Shown: in pieces, positions 26,827 through 35,269 of the stretch | How the letters are laid out: each line of letters begins with the position of its first letter | Position numbering within the stretch: the stretch's first letter is position 1 | Origin: Bacteroidetes bacterium ADurb.Bin012 | Lineage (GTDB): Bacteria; Bacteroidota; Bacteroidia; Bacteroidales; TTA-H9 | Assembly: GCA_002071415.1 (NCBI GenBank) | Contig: MWFC01000005.1 | Coordinates: forward strand, 1 to 64,000 | Length of the DNA stretch: 64,000 nt | Direction: 5' to 3' | Program-made: the position numbers and the translations under genes | The notes under the pieces: model-generated | Databases searched by the model: none | Seen by the model: the letters and a program-made list of their open reading frames with translations, nothing else | Told to the model about the DNA's origin: nothing

Positions 26827-28959
26827 ATGAAGATAGAATTCAAGAAAATCATGCCTGTGTTGTGTCTGAGCATAGTGGTAGGTTTTTCGTCCTGCACACG
26901 AACCGAAAAAATCACTTATCCCGAAACCAAAAGAGTAGATTCGGTGGATGAGTATTTTGGACAAAAAATTCTCGATCCTTACCGCTGGCTCGAGAATGAC
27001 ACTTCTGCCGAAACATCCGAATGGGTGAAGGCTCAAAATGAAATTACCAATGCTTATCTCGAAAAAATTCCTTTTCGGAAATCCTTGAAGGAAAGATTTA
27101 CACAAATTTGGGATTATCCTAAATATGGGATTCCCTTCAGCAAGGGGAATCTTTATTTCTATTTCAAGAATGATGGAATGCAAAATCAAAGTGTACTCTA
27201 CGTTCAGGAAGGTCTTGAAGGAGAACCGCGGGTTTTACTCGATCCCAATCGTTTATCCGAAGATGGAACTGTTGCCATTGCTTCATTTTCGGTTTCGAAC
27301 GACGCTCGATTCCTGGCTTATTCCATAGCCAAAGCCGGTTCCGACTGGAACGAAATTTATGTGATGGATATAAATACCCGACAGAACCTTCCCGATCATA
27401 TTACTTGGATAAAATTTTCGGGTATGTCGTGGAAAGGGGATGGATTTTATTATAGCCGCTACGAAGCCCCTAAGCCAGGTGAGGAACTTTCGATAAAGAA
27501 TCAGAATCAGAGAGTATTTTATCACAAGTTAGGAAGTGATCCTACCAAGGATGAATTAATTTGGGAAGACCCCCAACATCCTCTGCGAACCTTTGGTGCC
27601 AGCGTTACCGAAGATGAAAGATTCCTTATTATCTCTGAAAGCGAATCAACCTATGGCAACAAATTACATATTAAAGACTTGCAAAAACCCGCTTCATCTT
27701 ACATTCATATCGGCGACTCTTTCGACTGGGAATTTTGGGTAGTTGACAATTTAAATGATGACTTGATTGTTGTCACCAATTATTTAGCTCCTCGCAGTCA
27801 GGCCGTGTCCATCAATTTTTCGCATCCCGAGATTTCTTCGTGGCAAACCCTTATCCCCGAAAAAGAAGAAGTCCTCGAAGGAATTTATCTGGCAAATGGT
27901 AAGATTATTTCTCAATATCTGAAGGATGCTTGTAATCATTTATATTCCCATAATCTCGATGGGCAGCTGATAGACGAAATTCCGCTTCCAGGCATTGGTA
28001 CCATCGGAGGTTTTAGTTCTGAAAAAGAGAAAAATATTGCCTTTTTTGCTTTCACCTCATTTACATATCCCACTACCATCTTTAAATTTGATGTAGAAAA
28101 AAATCAAACCGAGGTTTTTCGTAAACCTGATATTAAGTTTAATTCAGAGGATTATACTACTGAACAGGTATTTTATACAAGTAAGGATGGGACAAAAGTT
28201 CCAATGTTTATAGTGCATAAAAAGAATTTTTTGAAAAATGGTAAGAATCCTACGCTCCTATATGGCTATGGTGGGTTTAATATAAGCCTCACACCTTCAT
28301 TTAGTATCAGTTTGATTCCTTTTCTCGAAAATGGTGGAGTTTATGCAGAAGCTAACATTAGAGGAGGAGGTGAATACGGAGAAGAATGGCATCAGGCGGG
28401 TACTAAGATGAAAAAACAAAATGTTTTCGATGATTTCATTGCTGCGGCCGAATATCTTATTTCGAATAAATACACATCGCCCAAGAAGCTGGCTATCAAT
28501 GGAGGTAGTAATGGCGGCCTCCTCATTGGTGCTGTGTTGAATCAGAGGCCAGACCTGTTTGCGGTGGCAGTACCCGAAGTGGGTGTGATGGATATGTTGC
28601 GCTATCATAAATTTACTATAGGATGGGCTTGGGCTTATGATTATGGTACAGCCGAAGATAGTGAGGAAATGTTCCATTATCTGTTGAGCTATTCGCCTTT
28701 GCATAATATCAAGCTTGGTACGAAATATCCAGCAGTCATGGCAATGACTGCCGATCATGATGATCGGGTTGTACCGGCTCATTCGTTTAAATATACCGCC
28801 ACGCTTCAGGCCGCACAAGCAGGTGATGCTCCCATACTTATCCGTATTGAATCGAAAGCCGGGCATGGGGCCGGAAGACCCACCTCCAAGATTATCGACA
28901 ATGTTACCGATAAATTTTCTTTCATTATGTATAACCTTGGAATGAGTCCCAAATTTTAA
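26827..28959 (+). CDS. Prolyl oligopeptidase family serine peptidase, lipoprotein
   Basis: A 710-residue S9A peptidase that should cut short peptides after proline. A beta-propeller (about 60-420) gates the alpha/beta-hydrolase domain. The nucleophile is in GGSNGG (Ser about 561), the Asp in DHDDRVVP (about 645) and the His in KAGHGAGRP (about 680). RGGGEYGEEWHQAG precedes the nucleophile as usual. The N-terminus MKIEFKKIMPVLCLSI ends in GFSSC, a lipobox, so the enzyme is probably a periplasmic or surface lipoprotein. A -7 box TATCTTTG (26781-26788) lies 38 nt before the ATG without a clear upstream element. A strong terminator follows. Confidence 0.92.
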   Translation: MKIEFKKIMPVLCLSIVVGFSSCTRTEKITYPETKRVDSVDEYFGQKILDPYRWLENDTSAETSEWVKAQNEITNAYLEKIPFRKSLKERFTQIWDYPKYGIPFSKGNLYFYFKNDGMQNQSVLYVQEGLEGEPRVLLDPNRLSEDGTVAIASFSVSNDARFLAYSIAKAGSDWNEIYVMDINTRQNLPDHITWIKFSGMSWKGDGFYYSRYEAPKPGEELSIKNQNQRVFYHKLGSDPTKDELIWEDPQHPLRTFGASVTEDERFLIISESESTYGNKLHIKDLQKPASSYIHIGDSFDWEFWVVDNLNDDLIVVTNYLAPRSQAVSINFSHPEISSWQTLIPEKEEVLEGIYLANGKIISQYLKDACNHLYSHNLDGQLIDEIPLPGIGTIGGFSSEKEKNIAFFAFTSFTYPTTIFKFDVEKNQTEVFRKPDIKFNSEDYTTEQVFYTSKDGTKVPMFIVHKKNFLKNGKNPTLLYGYGGFNISLTPSFSISLIPFLENGGVYAEANIRGGGEYGEEWHQAGTKMKKQNVFDDFIAAAEYLISNKYTSPKKLAINGGSNGGLLIGAVLNQRPDLFAVAVPEVGVMDMLRYHKFTIGWAWAYDYGTAEDSEEMFHYLLSYSPLHNIKLGTKYPAVMAMTADHDDRVVPAHSFKYTATLQAAQAGDAPILIRIESKAGHGAGRPTSKIIDNVTDKFSFIMYNLGMSPKF

Positions 28960-28998
28960 GATAGAATTCCATCATTTAATTGATTGTTATATAACTGA

Positions 28999-29030
28999 GA
29001 AACCCGGGTTTTAATTCCCGGGTTTCTTTT
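28999..29030 (+). terminator. Rho-independent terminator after the prolyl oligopeptidase
   Basis: GAAACCCGGG (28999-29008) and CCCGGGTTTC (29017-29026) form a perfect 10-bp stem with an 8-nt loop, followed by TTTT. It lies 40 nt after the stop codon. Its T tract runs into the TTTG of the next promoter. Confidence 0.85.
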
Positions 29031-29057
29031 GTAAACAAGTTACAATTGGTAATTTTG
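29028..29057 (+). promoter_or_regulatory. Promoter of the DUF2027-Smr gene
   Basis: TTTG (29028-29031) and TAATTTTG (29050-29057) are 18 bp apart. The predicted transcript starts near 29064, downstream of the TTG at 29046 that opens the longest frame, which supports a start at 29079. The upstream element shares bases with the T tract of the preceding terminator. Confidence 0.55.
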
Positions 29058-29078
29058 TACGATGATATGTGCCCTGCT

Positions 29079-30206
29079 ATGACGATAAAACCAGGAGATA
29101 AAGTACGATTTCTCAGCTCGAGCGGCGGAGGAATAGTAACACGAGTCATTCGGCCCGGTATAGTTGCAGTAGAAATTGAAGACGGATTTGAGATACCAAC
29201 AGCTATCAACGATTTGGTTAAAATTGAAGAAACTTCTCCTGCAGCTCGATTTTTTGCCGATAATGACCCCTTTCTTTCTCAAAAAGACAATGAATCAAAA
29301 ACCGAACCCGCCGTCTCTCCGCCCTTCAAGTCAGAGCAAAATGCTTCTCCTTTAAATGAAAGTTATATCGAGAAACTACCCGCATCACGAAAATCAACCA
29401 TCAATCCTGAAGGAATATACCTTGCTTTCGAGCCTCACGACCAAAATTTATTCATCATTGGGTATCTCGATTTATGTATTGTAAACTTCAGCAGTTACGA
29501 CGTTTTATATACCTTTTCCCATAAGAGCCCCAAAGGAGGTTACGTAGGAAGAGATTATGGTTCTATACCTCCTTATTCGAAGGTAATCATCGATATCATT
29601 CAGCGGGAAGAATTGGAATATGTAGCCAATGGAATCATTCAGTTATTGTTTACAAAAGATATAATGCCCTCGCTATGGTTTCCCGTAACTGGTAGTTTCC
29701 GTATCAAACCTGTCAGATTTACCAAAGAAGACAATTACAAATCATACGGTTTTTTACAGCGCAGGGCATTCGTACATTTGATTACCGATCTCAAAGGGCT
29801 CAAGCCGGTGGGGAGTTTAGAAGAATTGCAAAAGTATGAAGAGGATGCACCTATGATAATAACCAGTAAGGCTGCTGAATCGGAGTCGTTTATAACCCCT
29901 CATAAGGTAGCTCATGGCGAGGCAATTGTTGATCTACACATCGAAGCCATTGCCGAAGATTATAAAACTTTACTACCCGATCAAATACTCGACATACAAC
30001 TGGCTTATTTTACCCGTTGTATGGAAACTGCCATTTTGGATAAATATTTTAAGGTGACTTTTATTCATGGCGTAGGGAATGGGGTATTGAAAAATGCCTT
30101 AAGGGAGAAGCTGAAGGATTATTCCAATGTATATTTTCAGCCTGCTCCATTTGCACGTTTTGGAATGGGGGCCATAGAAGTAATGATTATGCATACTCGG
30201 GAATAG
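29079..30206 (+). CDS. DUF2027 and Smr domain protein
   Basis: A protein of about 375 residues. The N-terminal segment GDKVRFLSSSGGGIVTRV (residues about 5-22) is a KOW/Tudor-like beta domain typical of DUF2027. A linker of about 60 polar residues follows, then a beta-rich middle domain. The C-terminus is an Smr domain with DLHIEAI (DLH motif) and FIHGVGNGVLKNAL (HGxG motif), as in MutS2, where it acts on branched DNA or cleaves RNA at stalled ribosomes. The exact role of this Bacteroidetes family is unknown. The longest frame begins with TTG at 29046; ATG at 29079 (MTIKPGDKV) fits both family and promoter. The stop codon is followed directly by the rnpB promoter. Confidence 0.85.
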   Translation: MTIKPGDKVRFLSSSGGGIVTRVIRPGIVAVEIEDGFEIPTAINDLVKIEETSPAARFFADNDPFLSQKDNESKTEPAVSPPFKSEQNASPLNESYIEKLPASRKSTINPEGIYLAFEPHDQNLFIIGYLDLCIVNFSSYDVLYTFSHKSPKGGYVGRDYGSIPPYSKVIIDIIQREELEYVANGIIQLLFTKDIMPSLWFPVTGSFRIKPVRFTKEDNYKSYGFLQRRAFVHLITDLKGLKPVGSLEELQKYEEDAPMIITSKAAESESFITPHKVAHGEAIVDLHIEAIAEDYKTLLPDQILDIQLAYFTRCMETAILDKYFKVTFIHGVGNGVLKNALREKLKDYSNVYFQPAPFARFGMGAIEVMIMHTRE

Positions 30207-30208
30207 TT

Positions 30209-30242
30209 TTTGATTAAGTAGATAAAATCATAATTATCTTTG
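30209..30242 (+). promoter_or_regulatory. Promoter of the RNase P RNA gene
   Basis: TTTG (30209-30212) begins two nucleotides after the stop codon of the DUF2027-Smr gene. TATCTTTG lies at 30235-30242, a 22-bp spacing. Transcription would start near 30249, just before the P1 helix of rnpB. Confidence 0.55.
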
Positions 30243-30256
30243 TTCTGGCAAATTGA

Positions 30257-30656
30257 ATGATGGCAGTCCATTCTATCGCCTTGGATTTCACCATCCAAGG
30301 AGGAAAGTCGGGACAACACAGAGTAGCCTGCTTCCTAACAGGAAGGTATCGCATAGAGCGATAACAGATAGTGCCACAGAAAAGAACCGTCGAAGGGTTG
30401 GTTCAGCCAACAATCGACAAGGGTGAAAACGTGAGGTAAGAGCTCACGCTGCAGGATGGCGACATCTTGTGGGGGTAAACCTCAGGCGTTGAAAGGCCAA
30501 ATAAACCAGGGATGCTCTATGGTTCATAGAGTGAGAGGGTTACTCGCCCAATCCTGGAGGGTAGGCCGATAGAGGTAACAGGTGACTGTTATCCCAGATA
30601 AATGATAGAAATCCTGAATTGAGGATACAGAATCCCGCTTATAGGGCTGCCATCTT
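30257..30656 (+). ncRNA. rnpB: RNase P RNA (bacterial type A)
   Basis: The catalytic RNA that matures tRNA 5' ends. The P1 helix is formed by GATGGCAG (30259-30266) and CTGCCATC (30647-30654). Conserved core blocks are present near the 5' side (GGAGGAAAGTCGGGAC, then CACAGAG), in the middle (GTGCCACAGAAAAGAACCG and GGGTGAAAACGTGAGGTAAG) and near the 3' end (GAATCCCGCTTATAGGGCTG). Length is about 400 nt, normal for type A. Exact ends are taken from P1 pairing. Confidence 0.95.
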
Positions 30657-30699
30657 TTCATTTGCCTTTATTGATTAGAAAACCTAACTAATTTGCAAT

Positions 30700-31032
30700 A
30701 TGCGGTTTTTCCTTAAATGGATAGCCTCTGCAATGGCCATAGCCATTATTGGTTGGATACTCCCGGGTATAAAAGTAGAAAGTTTTTTAACTGCTTTTAT
30801 TGTGGCTGGCATCATTGCCTTTCTGAATCTTGTTCTTAAACCCATCCTACTGTTTCTTAGTATTCCTATTACTATTTTTACCATGGGATTATTTATTCTT
30901 GTAATCAATGCTATTATAGTGATAATTGCATCTTTACTTGTTCCTGGCTTTATCGTTAATAGCTTTGGGTGGGCGCTGCTCTTCGGCCTTTTAAATTCCA
31001 TCATTCATTTTTTTCTTGATAATGCTGATTAA
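30700..31032 (+). CDS. Small membrane protein, phage-holin-like family (four helices)
   Basis: A 110-residue hydrophobic protein with four membrane segments. Typical stretches are IGWILPGIKVESFLTAFIVA, AFLNLVLKPILLFLSIPIT and GWALLFGLLNSI. It matches the widespread PF04020-type family called 'phage holin family 4', whose name reflects weak similarity only. No phage genes are near, and the family is common on bacterial chromosomes, so a housekeeping envelope role is more likely. ATG at 30700 lies 44 nt after rnpB. The next gene starts 9 nt beyond its stop, so the two probably form an operon. Confidence 0.85.
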   Translation: MRFFLKWIASAMAIAIIGWILPGIKVESFLTAFIVAGIIAFLNLVLKPILLFLSIPITIFTMGLFILVINAIIVIIASLLVPGFIVNSFGWALLFGLLNSIIHFFLDNAD

Positions 31033-31041
31033 ATTCAAAAT

Positions 31042-31503
31042 ATGAAACATCGTAATATTACCGATCTGGAGGAGATCAACCAGATACTTCAGGCTGCCGA
31101 TTGCTGTTATATGGGAATGGCGAACGTGGATGGAAGTCCTTATGTGGTTCCCATGAATTTTGGATTCGATAACCAGTATATTTACTTGCATTCAGCAAGA
31201 ACTGGTAAAAAAATCGATATTTTACGAACCAATCCCAGAGTTTGTCTGGCTTTTAGCGCATTTCACCAATTGAGGTATCAGAGCGAAAAAGTAGCCTGTT
31301 CATGGAGTATGAAGTATAAAAGTGTTTTGGTTTTCGGTGAAGTGGAATTTATCGAGCAAAAAGAAGAAAAAGTGAAGATGTTGAATTGCTTGATGAAGAA
31401 ATATGCTGGCAGGGAATTTACTTATAATGTTCCTGCCTTGAAAGAAGTACTCACTTACAAAGTTTCATTGAAGAAAGTCGAAGCTCGGGCTTACAGGTAT
31501 TAG
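31042..31503 (+). CDS. Pyridoxamine 5'-phosphate oxidase-like flavin protein
   Basis: A 153-residue split-barrel protein of the pyridoxamine 5'-phosphate oxidase superfamily, near the NimA group that binds FMN or F420. The N-terminus has ADCCYMGMANVDGSPYVVPM (residues about 19-38), then FDNQYIYLHSARTGKKID, the flavin-binding strand and loop. The C-terminal part keeps the barrel strand VLVFGEVEFIE. The substrate is unknown. NimA homologues can reduce nitroimidazoles, but most relatives are of unknown function. It lies 9 nt after the holin-like gene. Two tRNA genes converge on it from the minus strand. Confidence 0.82.
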   Translation: MKHRNITDLEEINQILQAADCCYMGMANVDGSPYVVPMNFGFDNQYIYLHSARTGKKIDILRTNPRVCLAFSAFHQLRYQSEKVACSWSMKYKSVLVFGEVEFIEQKEEKVKMLNCLMKKYAGREFTYNVPALKEVLTYKVSLKKVEARAYRY

Positions 31504-31560
31504 AAACAACTCATCACAAAAAACCTGGTTAACATCATGCAAGGTTAAGGCTTTTACCAG

Positions 31561-31645
31561 TACCCGGGGCGGGACTTGAACCCGCACGACCTCAACGGTC
31601 AAAGGATTTTAAGTCCTTCGTGTCTACCTCTTCCACCACCCGGGC
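31561..31645 (-). tRNA. tRNA-Leu (anticodon TAA)
   Basis: On the minus strand, an 85-nt class II tRNA with acceptor GCCCGGG/CCCGGGT (terminal G:U pair), anticodon stem AAGGA/TCCTT around a loop with TAA, a long variable arm and T arm GCGGG-TTCAAGT-CCCGC. Discriminator A, no encoded CCA. It lies 43 nt downstream of tRNA-Gly on the same strand, so both are probably processed from one transcript. Confidence 0.95.
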
Positions 31646-31688
31646 CGATAGGAAAACCCGAATCTGCCTGGGCAGCACCCGGGCTTTG

Positions 31689-31761
31689 AGCGGAAAACGG
31701 GACTCGGACCCGCGACCCCAACCTTGGCAAGGTTGTGCTCTACCAGCTGAGCTATTTCCGC
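31689..31761 (-). tRNA. tRNA-Gly (anticodon GCC)
   Basis: On the minus strand, a 73-nt cloverleaf with acceptor GCGGAAA/TTTCCGC (terminal G-C), anticodon stem CAACC/GGTTG, loop TTGCCAA (anticodon GCC) and discriminator U, as expected for bacterial glycine tRNAs. CCA is not encoded. The mutS stop codon is 55 nt upstream on the same strand. Confidence 0.95.
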
Positions 31762-31816
31762 TTTTCAATTTTATGTCTGCAAAATTAATAGTATTTTCTG
31801 TTTCCTTCCAAATTCT

Positions 31817-34435
31817 TTATTTCTCTCCCAATAATTTTTTTAGTTGATGCAACTTCATCAAGGCTTCTACTGGAGTTATTGTATTGATATCGATGCGATG
31901 AATTTCGTCCTTTAATTTTAACAATAGAGGATCATCCAATTGAAAGAAACTCAATTGAACACCTTCGAGTGAGGATTGTTTCGACGATTTTTCGGCTGAA
32001 GAAGCCAAAGAATTACTGTTACGCGAATTTTCGAGCGTTTCAAGCAGTTCTGTAGCCCTTTCGATTACTTTTAAAGGCATACCTGCCATACGTGCCACAT
32101 GTATTCCGAAACTATGTTCACTTCCTCCAGGCATCAGTTTTCTCAGAAAAACAACCTGATTCCCAACTTCCCTTACTGCAATGTGATAATTCTTTATACG
32201 GGGAAATATTCTGGCCATTTCGTTCAGTTCGTGGTAATGTGTGGCAAAGAGAATTTTCGGTTTGAATAAAGGATGATTGTGGAGATATTCTACTATGCTC
32301 CATGCAATAGAAATACCATCATAAGTACTGGTTCCTCGTCCAATTTCATCGAGAATGATCAAGCTACGGTCGGAAATGTTGTTCAAAATGCTTGCTGTTT
32401 CGTTCATTTCGACCATAAAGGTAGATTCACCAAGGGAAATATTATCGGAGGCTCCGACGCGCGTAAAAATCTTATCGACAATTCCTATGGTAGCTTTTTG
32501 GGCAGGGACAAAACATCCAATCTGAGCCATCAATACGATGAGAGCGGTTTGGCGAAGAAAGGCCGATTTTCCTGCCATGTTAGGACCGGTAAGAATAATA
32601 ATCTGCTGATTATTTGGATTCAGTACTACATCATTAGGGATATACTGTTCTCCTGCAGGAAGTTGCTTTTCGATCACTGGATGGCGGCCTGCGCGGATAT
32701 CGATGTTCAATCCATCATTTAGCACAGGTCGGGTATAATTTGAACTTGCCGAAAGTTGTGCAAACGACAGGAAAACATCTAAACGCGCTAGTAATCCAGC
32801 ATTCAATTGCAAAGGTTCCACATATTCGGCTACCGAGCTAAGTAACTCATTAAAAATTCTGTTTTCGAGTTCTACAATTTTTTCTTCGGCGCTGAGAATC
32901 TTTTGTTCGTATTCCTTTAGTTCTTCGGTAATATATCTTTCGGCGTTCACTAATGTTTGCTTGCGATGCCAAGTGGATGGTACTTTATTTTTATGTGCAT
33001 TGGTTACTTCTATATAATAGCCAAAGATATTATTGAATCCAATTTTGAGGGATGAAATTCCGGTAGTTTGGATCTCTCTTTGCTGGATTTTAGCAAGCAC
33101 ATCTTTGCCCTGATAGAGAATTTCACGTAAATGGTCCAATTCTTCATCGACTCTTTCGGCAATGATATTTCCCTTGATCAATACTGGTGGGCAATCTTCC
33201 TTGAGTGTTTTAAATATGCGATCTCTGATGAGTTTGCAGGGGTTCAGTTGTTCGCATAATTGCATCAATACAGGATGATGTGTAAGAAGACAGCGCGAAG
33301 CAATTCGTTCGATGGCTTCGAGCCCCCGGGCAATATAAAGAACTTCACGTGGATTGGCTTTTCCTATGCTTACTTTTGAAATCAGGCGTTCCAAATCGCC
33401 AACAGTTTTGAGATGGGTAGCCAGAAATTCGGCCAGTTCATGGTCAGAAATAAGAAGTTCTACCAGGTCGAGACGTTCTTCAAGTACTTTACGTTCCTTT
33501 ATAGGCATGGTGATCCACCGCCGGAGCAGGCGGGCTCCCATCGGACTGATGGTTTGATCGAGAATTTGAAGAAGTGAGCGGGCATTTTCGTTGAAGGTCT
33601 GAACGATTTCGAGATTTCGAATCGTAAATCTGTCCAGCCAAACGTATTTTTCTTCTTCGATACGGGCAATACGAGTGATGTGGCTCAAACGATCATGCTG
33701 AGTTTCGGCAAGATAATGCATAGCAGCTCCAGCGGCTATGATAGCTAACGGAAATATTTCTATCCCGAATCCTTTGAGGGAAACAACCTGAAAATGCCTC
33801 AGCAAAGTTTCACGCGCAAAATCTTCGGTAAATACCCAATCATCAAAGGTATTTATGTAATATTTATCTCCGAAAATCTCGATAAACCGATGCAATTTAT
33901 TCTTTTGAAGAATGATTTCGCTGGGTTTGAAATTTTGCAGAAGCTTGTCGATATATTCATTATTACCCTGAGCTACGAGGAATTCACCTGTGGAGATATC
34001 CAAAAAACTTATGCCCGAAAGGTTTTCGCCCAGCTGAATGCTGGCAAGAAAATTATTTTCCTTCTGATCGAGAATTCTATCATCGGTGCTCACACCAGGA
34101 GTAACCAATTCAGTAATTCCTCTTTTGACTATGGTTTTTGCCAGTTTGGGGTCTTCCAGTTGATCGCAAATAGCCACTCTATAGCCAGCCTTGACCAGTT
34201 TTGGTAAGTAATTATCGAGAGCATGATAGGGAAATCCTGCTAAATCAACCATGGCAGCGGCACCATTCGATCTTTTAGTAAGGACAATGCCAAGGATTTG
34301 AGAGGCTTTTATGGCATCTTCGCCAAAGGTTTCATAAAAATCACCCACTCTGAATAAAAGTAGTGCGTCAGGATATTTTGCCTTAATCCTGTTATATTGC
34401 CGCATTAATGGCGTATCTGACGAATTGGATTTCAA
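31817..34435 (-). CDS. mutS: DNA mismatch repair protein MutS
   Basis: Recognises base mismatches and small loops and recruits MutL. The mismatch-wedge motif is in GDFYETFG (Phe about 33, Glu about 35). Walker A is GPNMAGKSAFLRQ (about 615), Walker B is SLIILDEIGRGTSTYDGISI, and ATHYHEL follows. The frame is open to an ATG at 34507, but I choose the TTG at 34435 (MKSNSSDTPLMRQYN) for two reasons. Family members start just before DTPLM. A minus-strand promoter (34460-34490) also lies between the two. This gives 872 residues, the usual size. It diverges from trmH. Confidence 0.95.
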   Translation of the reverse strand: MKSNSSDTPLMRQYNRIKAKYPDALLLFRVGDFYETFGEDAIKASQILGIVLTKRSNGAAAMVDLAGFPYHALDNYLPKLVKAGYRVAICDQLEDPKLAKTIVKRGITELVTPGVSTDDRILDQKENNFLASIQLGENLSGISFLDISTGEFLVAQGNNEYIDKLLQNFKPSEIILQKNKLHRFIEIFGDKYYINTFDDWVFTEDFARETLLRHFQVVSLKGFGIEIFPLAIIAAGAAMHYLAETQHDRLSHITRIARIEEEKYVWLDRFTIRNLEIVQTFNENARSLLQILDQTISPMGARLLRRWITMPIKERKVLEERLDLVELLISDHELAEFLATHLKTVGDLERLISKVSIGKANPREVLYIARGLEAIERIASRCLLTHHPVLMQLCEQLNPCKLIRDRIFKTLKEDCPPVLIKGNIIAERVDEELDHLREILYQGKDVLAKIQQREIQTTGISSLKIGFNNIFGYYIEVTNAHKNKVPSTWHRKQTLVNAERYITEELKEYEQKILSAEEKIVELENRIFNELLSSVAEYVEPLQLNAGLLARLDVFLSFAQLSASSNYTRPVLNDGLNIDIRAGRHPVIEKQLPAGEQYIPNDVVLNPNNQQIIILTGPNMAGKSAFLRQTALIVLMAQIGCFVPAQKATIGIVDKIFTRVGASDNISLGESTFMVEMNETASILNNISDRSLIILDEIGRGTSTYDGISIAWSIVEYLHNHPLFKPKILFATHYHELNEMARIFPRIKNYHIAVREVGNQVVFLRKLMPGGSEHSFGIHVARMAGMPLKVIERATELLETLENSRNSNSLASSAEKSSKQSSLEGVQLSFFQLDDPLLLKLKDEIHRIDINTITPVEALMKLHQLKKLLGEK

Positions 34436-34459
34436 GAGAAAAATAATTTTCGGTTTCAG

Positions 34460-34490
34460 CAAAATTAATGTGAATCTGACAAGCCGGCAA
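34460..34490 (-). promoter_or_regulatory. mutS promoter (minus strand)
   Basis: On the minus strand TTG (34490-34488) and TAATTTTG (34467-34460) are separated by 20 bp. Transcription would begin near 34453, giving an 18-nt leader before the TTG start of mutS at 34435. Confidence 0.55.
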
Positions 34491-34508
34491 TCTAATCTAT
34501 CTGTCAAT

Positions 34509-34540
34509 TTTGCAGTTTACACTGCCAGTGCCTATTTTTG
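34509..34540 (+). promoter_or_regulatory. trmH-family gene promoter (plus strand)
   Basis: TTTG (34509-34512) and TATTTTTG (34533-34540) are 20 bp apart, an exact consensus fit. The predicted transcript starts near 34547, about 10 nt before the TTG start at 34557. It is back to back with the mutS promoter. Confidence 0.65.
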
Positions 34541-34556
34541 CAAAAAACATCGCACT

Positions 34557-35084
34557 TTGATAAAGAAAACAACTTCAGAGTTAAATAGAATTTCACCTTC
34601 TGAATTCAAAAGAAGTGCCAATGACAGAATAACTGTTGTACTTGACAATATCAGAAGTAAGCAAAACATAGGCTCTATATTTCGAATTTGCGATGCATTT
34701 GGCATTGGTAAAATTTTTCTTTGTGGGATATCGGCCTGTCCGCCCGACAGGGAAATTGAGCGAACTGCTTTAGGAGCCACACTTTCGGTGAGGTGGAAAT
34801 ATTTTTCGAGTACGTCCAGTTGTATTCATCAGCTCAAGGAATGTGGTCATCAAATTATCAGTATCGAACAAACTCATAACAGCCTTTTACTCAACGAATT
34901 CGTATTTCCTCAAGACAAGATAGCATTGGTTTTTGGGAACGAGGTAGAAGGTATTAACGAAGAAGTATTGAAAATTTCTCATTTTTGCATCGAGATTCCT
35001 CAAAGAGGGACCAAACATTCTTTAAATGTAGCGGTAAGTGCCGGAATTGTCTTATGGGAGGTCATCCACAAAGGTTTAAAATAA
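34557..35084 (+). CDS. SpoU/TrmH family RNA 2'-O-methyltransferase
   Basis: A SPOUT-fold methyltransferase of about 175 residues that 2'-O-methylates tRNA or rRNA ribose using SAM. Motif 1 is VVLDNIRSKQNIGSIFRICD. Motif 2 is KIALVFGNEVEGI. Motif 3 is IEIPQRGTKHSLNVAVSAGI, containing the knotted SAM site. The frame runs upstream to 34425, but that extension overlaps mutS, precedes the promoter and has no family similarity. The TTG at 34557 (MIKKTTSELNRISPSEFKRS) matches the usual beginning of Bacteroidetes homologues. The specific RNA target is not evident. Confidence 0.88.
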   Translation: MIKKTTSELNRISPSEFKRSANDRITVVLDNIRSKQNIGSIFRICDAFGIGKIFLCGISACPPDREIERTALGATLSVRWKYFSSTSSCIHQLKECGHQIISIEQTHNSLLLNEFVFPQDKIALVFGNEVEGINEEVLKISHFCIEIPQRGTKHSLNVAVSAGIVLWEVIHKGLK

Positions 35085-35204
35085 GGCGTTTGGCATAATT
35101 TTTAGGAGAAAAACTCTTAAAATGAAACCTTTTTTTGAGTTTATCAGTTATAAAATAAAAAGATTGATGATTTTGAAAGAAATGAACTTCAAATTTTTTA
35201 TAAA

Positions 35205-35236
35205 TTTGCCTACTTTTAATAAAAATATTATTTTTG
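35205..35236 (+). promoter_or_regulatory. Promoter of the OmpA-TPR gene
   Basis: TTTG (35205-35208) and TATTTTTG (35229-35236) are separated by 20 bp. Transcription would start near 35243, 27 nt before the ATG. This is among the best consensus matches in the window. Confidence 0.65.
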
Positions 35237-35269
35237 TAAAATATCGTAAACCATAAACCTTACCAAACT

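Noticed and set aside
28297-28866. 189-codon minus-strand frame inside the prolyl oligopeptidase gene
   Set aside because: It is antisense to the conserved catalytic domain and has no independent motif.
30700-31032. Prophage holin
   Set aside because: The family name suggests a phage, but no lysin, capsid, integrase or other phage gene is near. The protein is a common chromosomal membrane family.
31620-31847. 75-codon plus-strand frame
   Set aside because: It is the antisense of tRNA-Leu and tRNA-Gly and runs into mutS.
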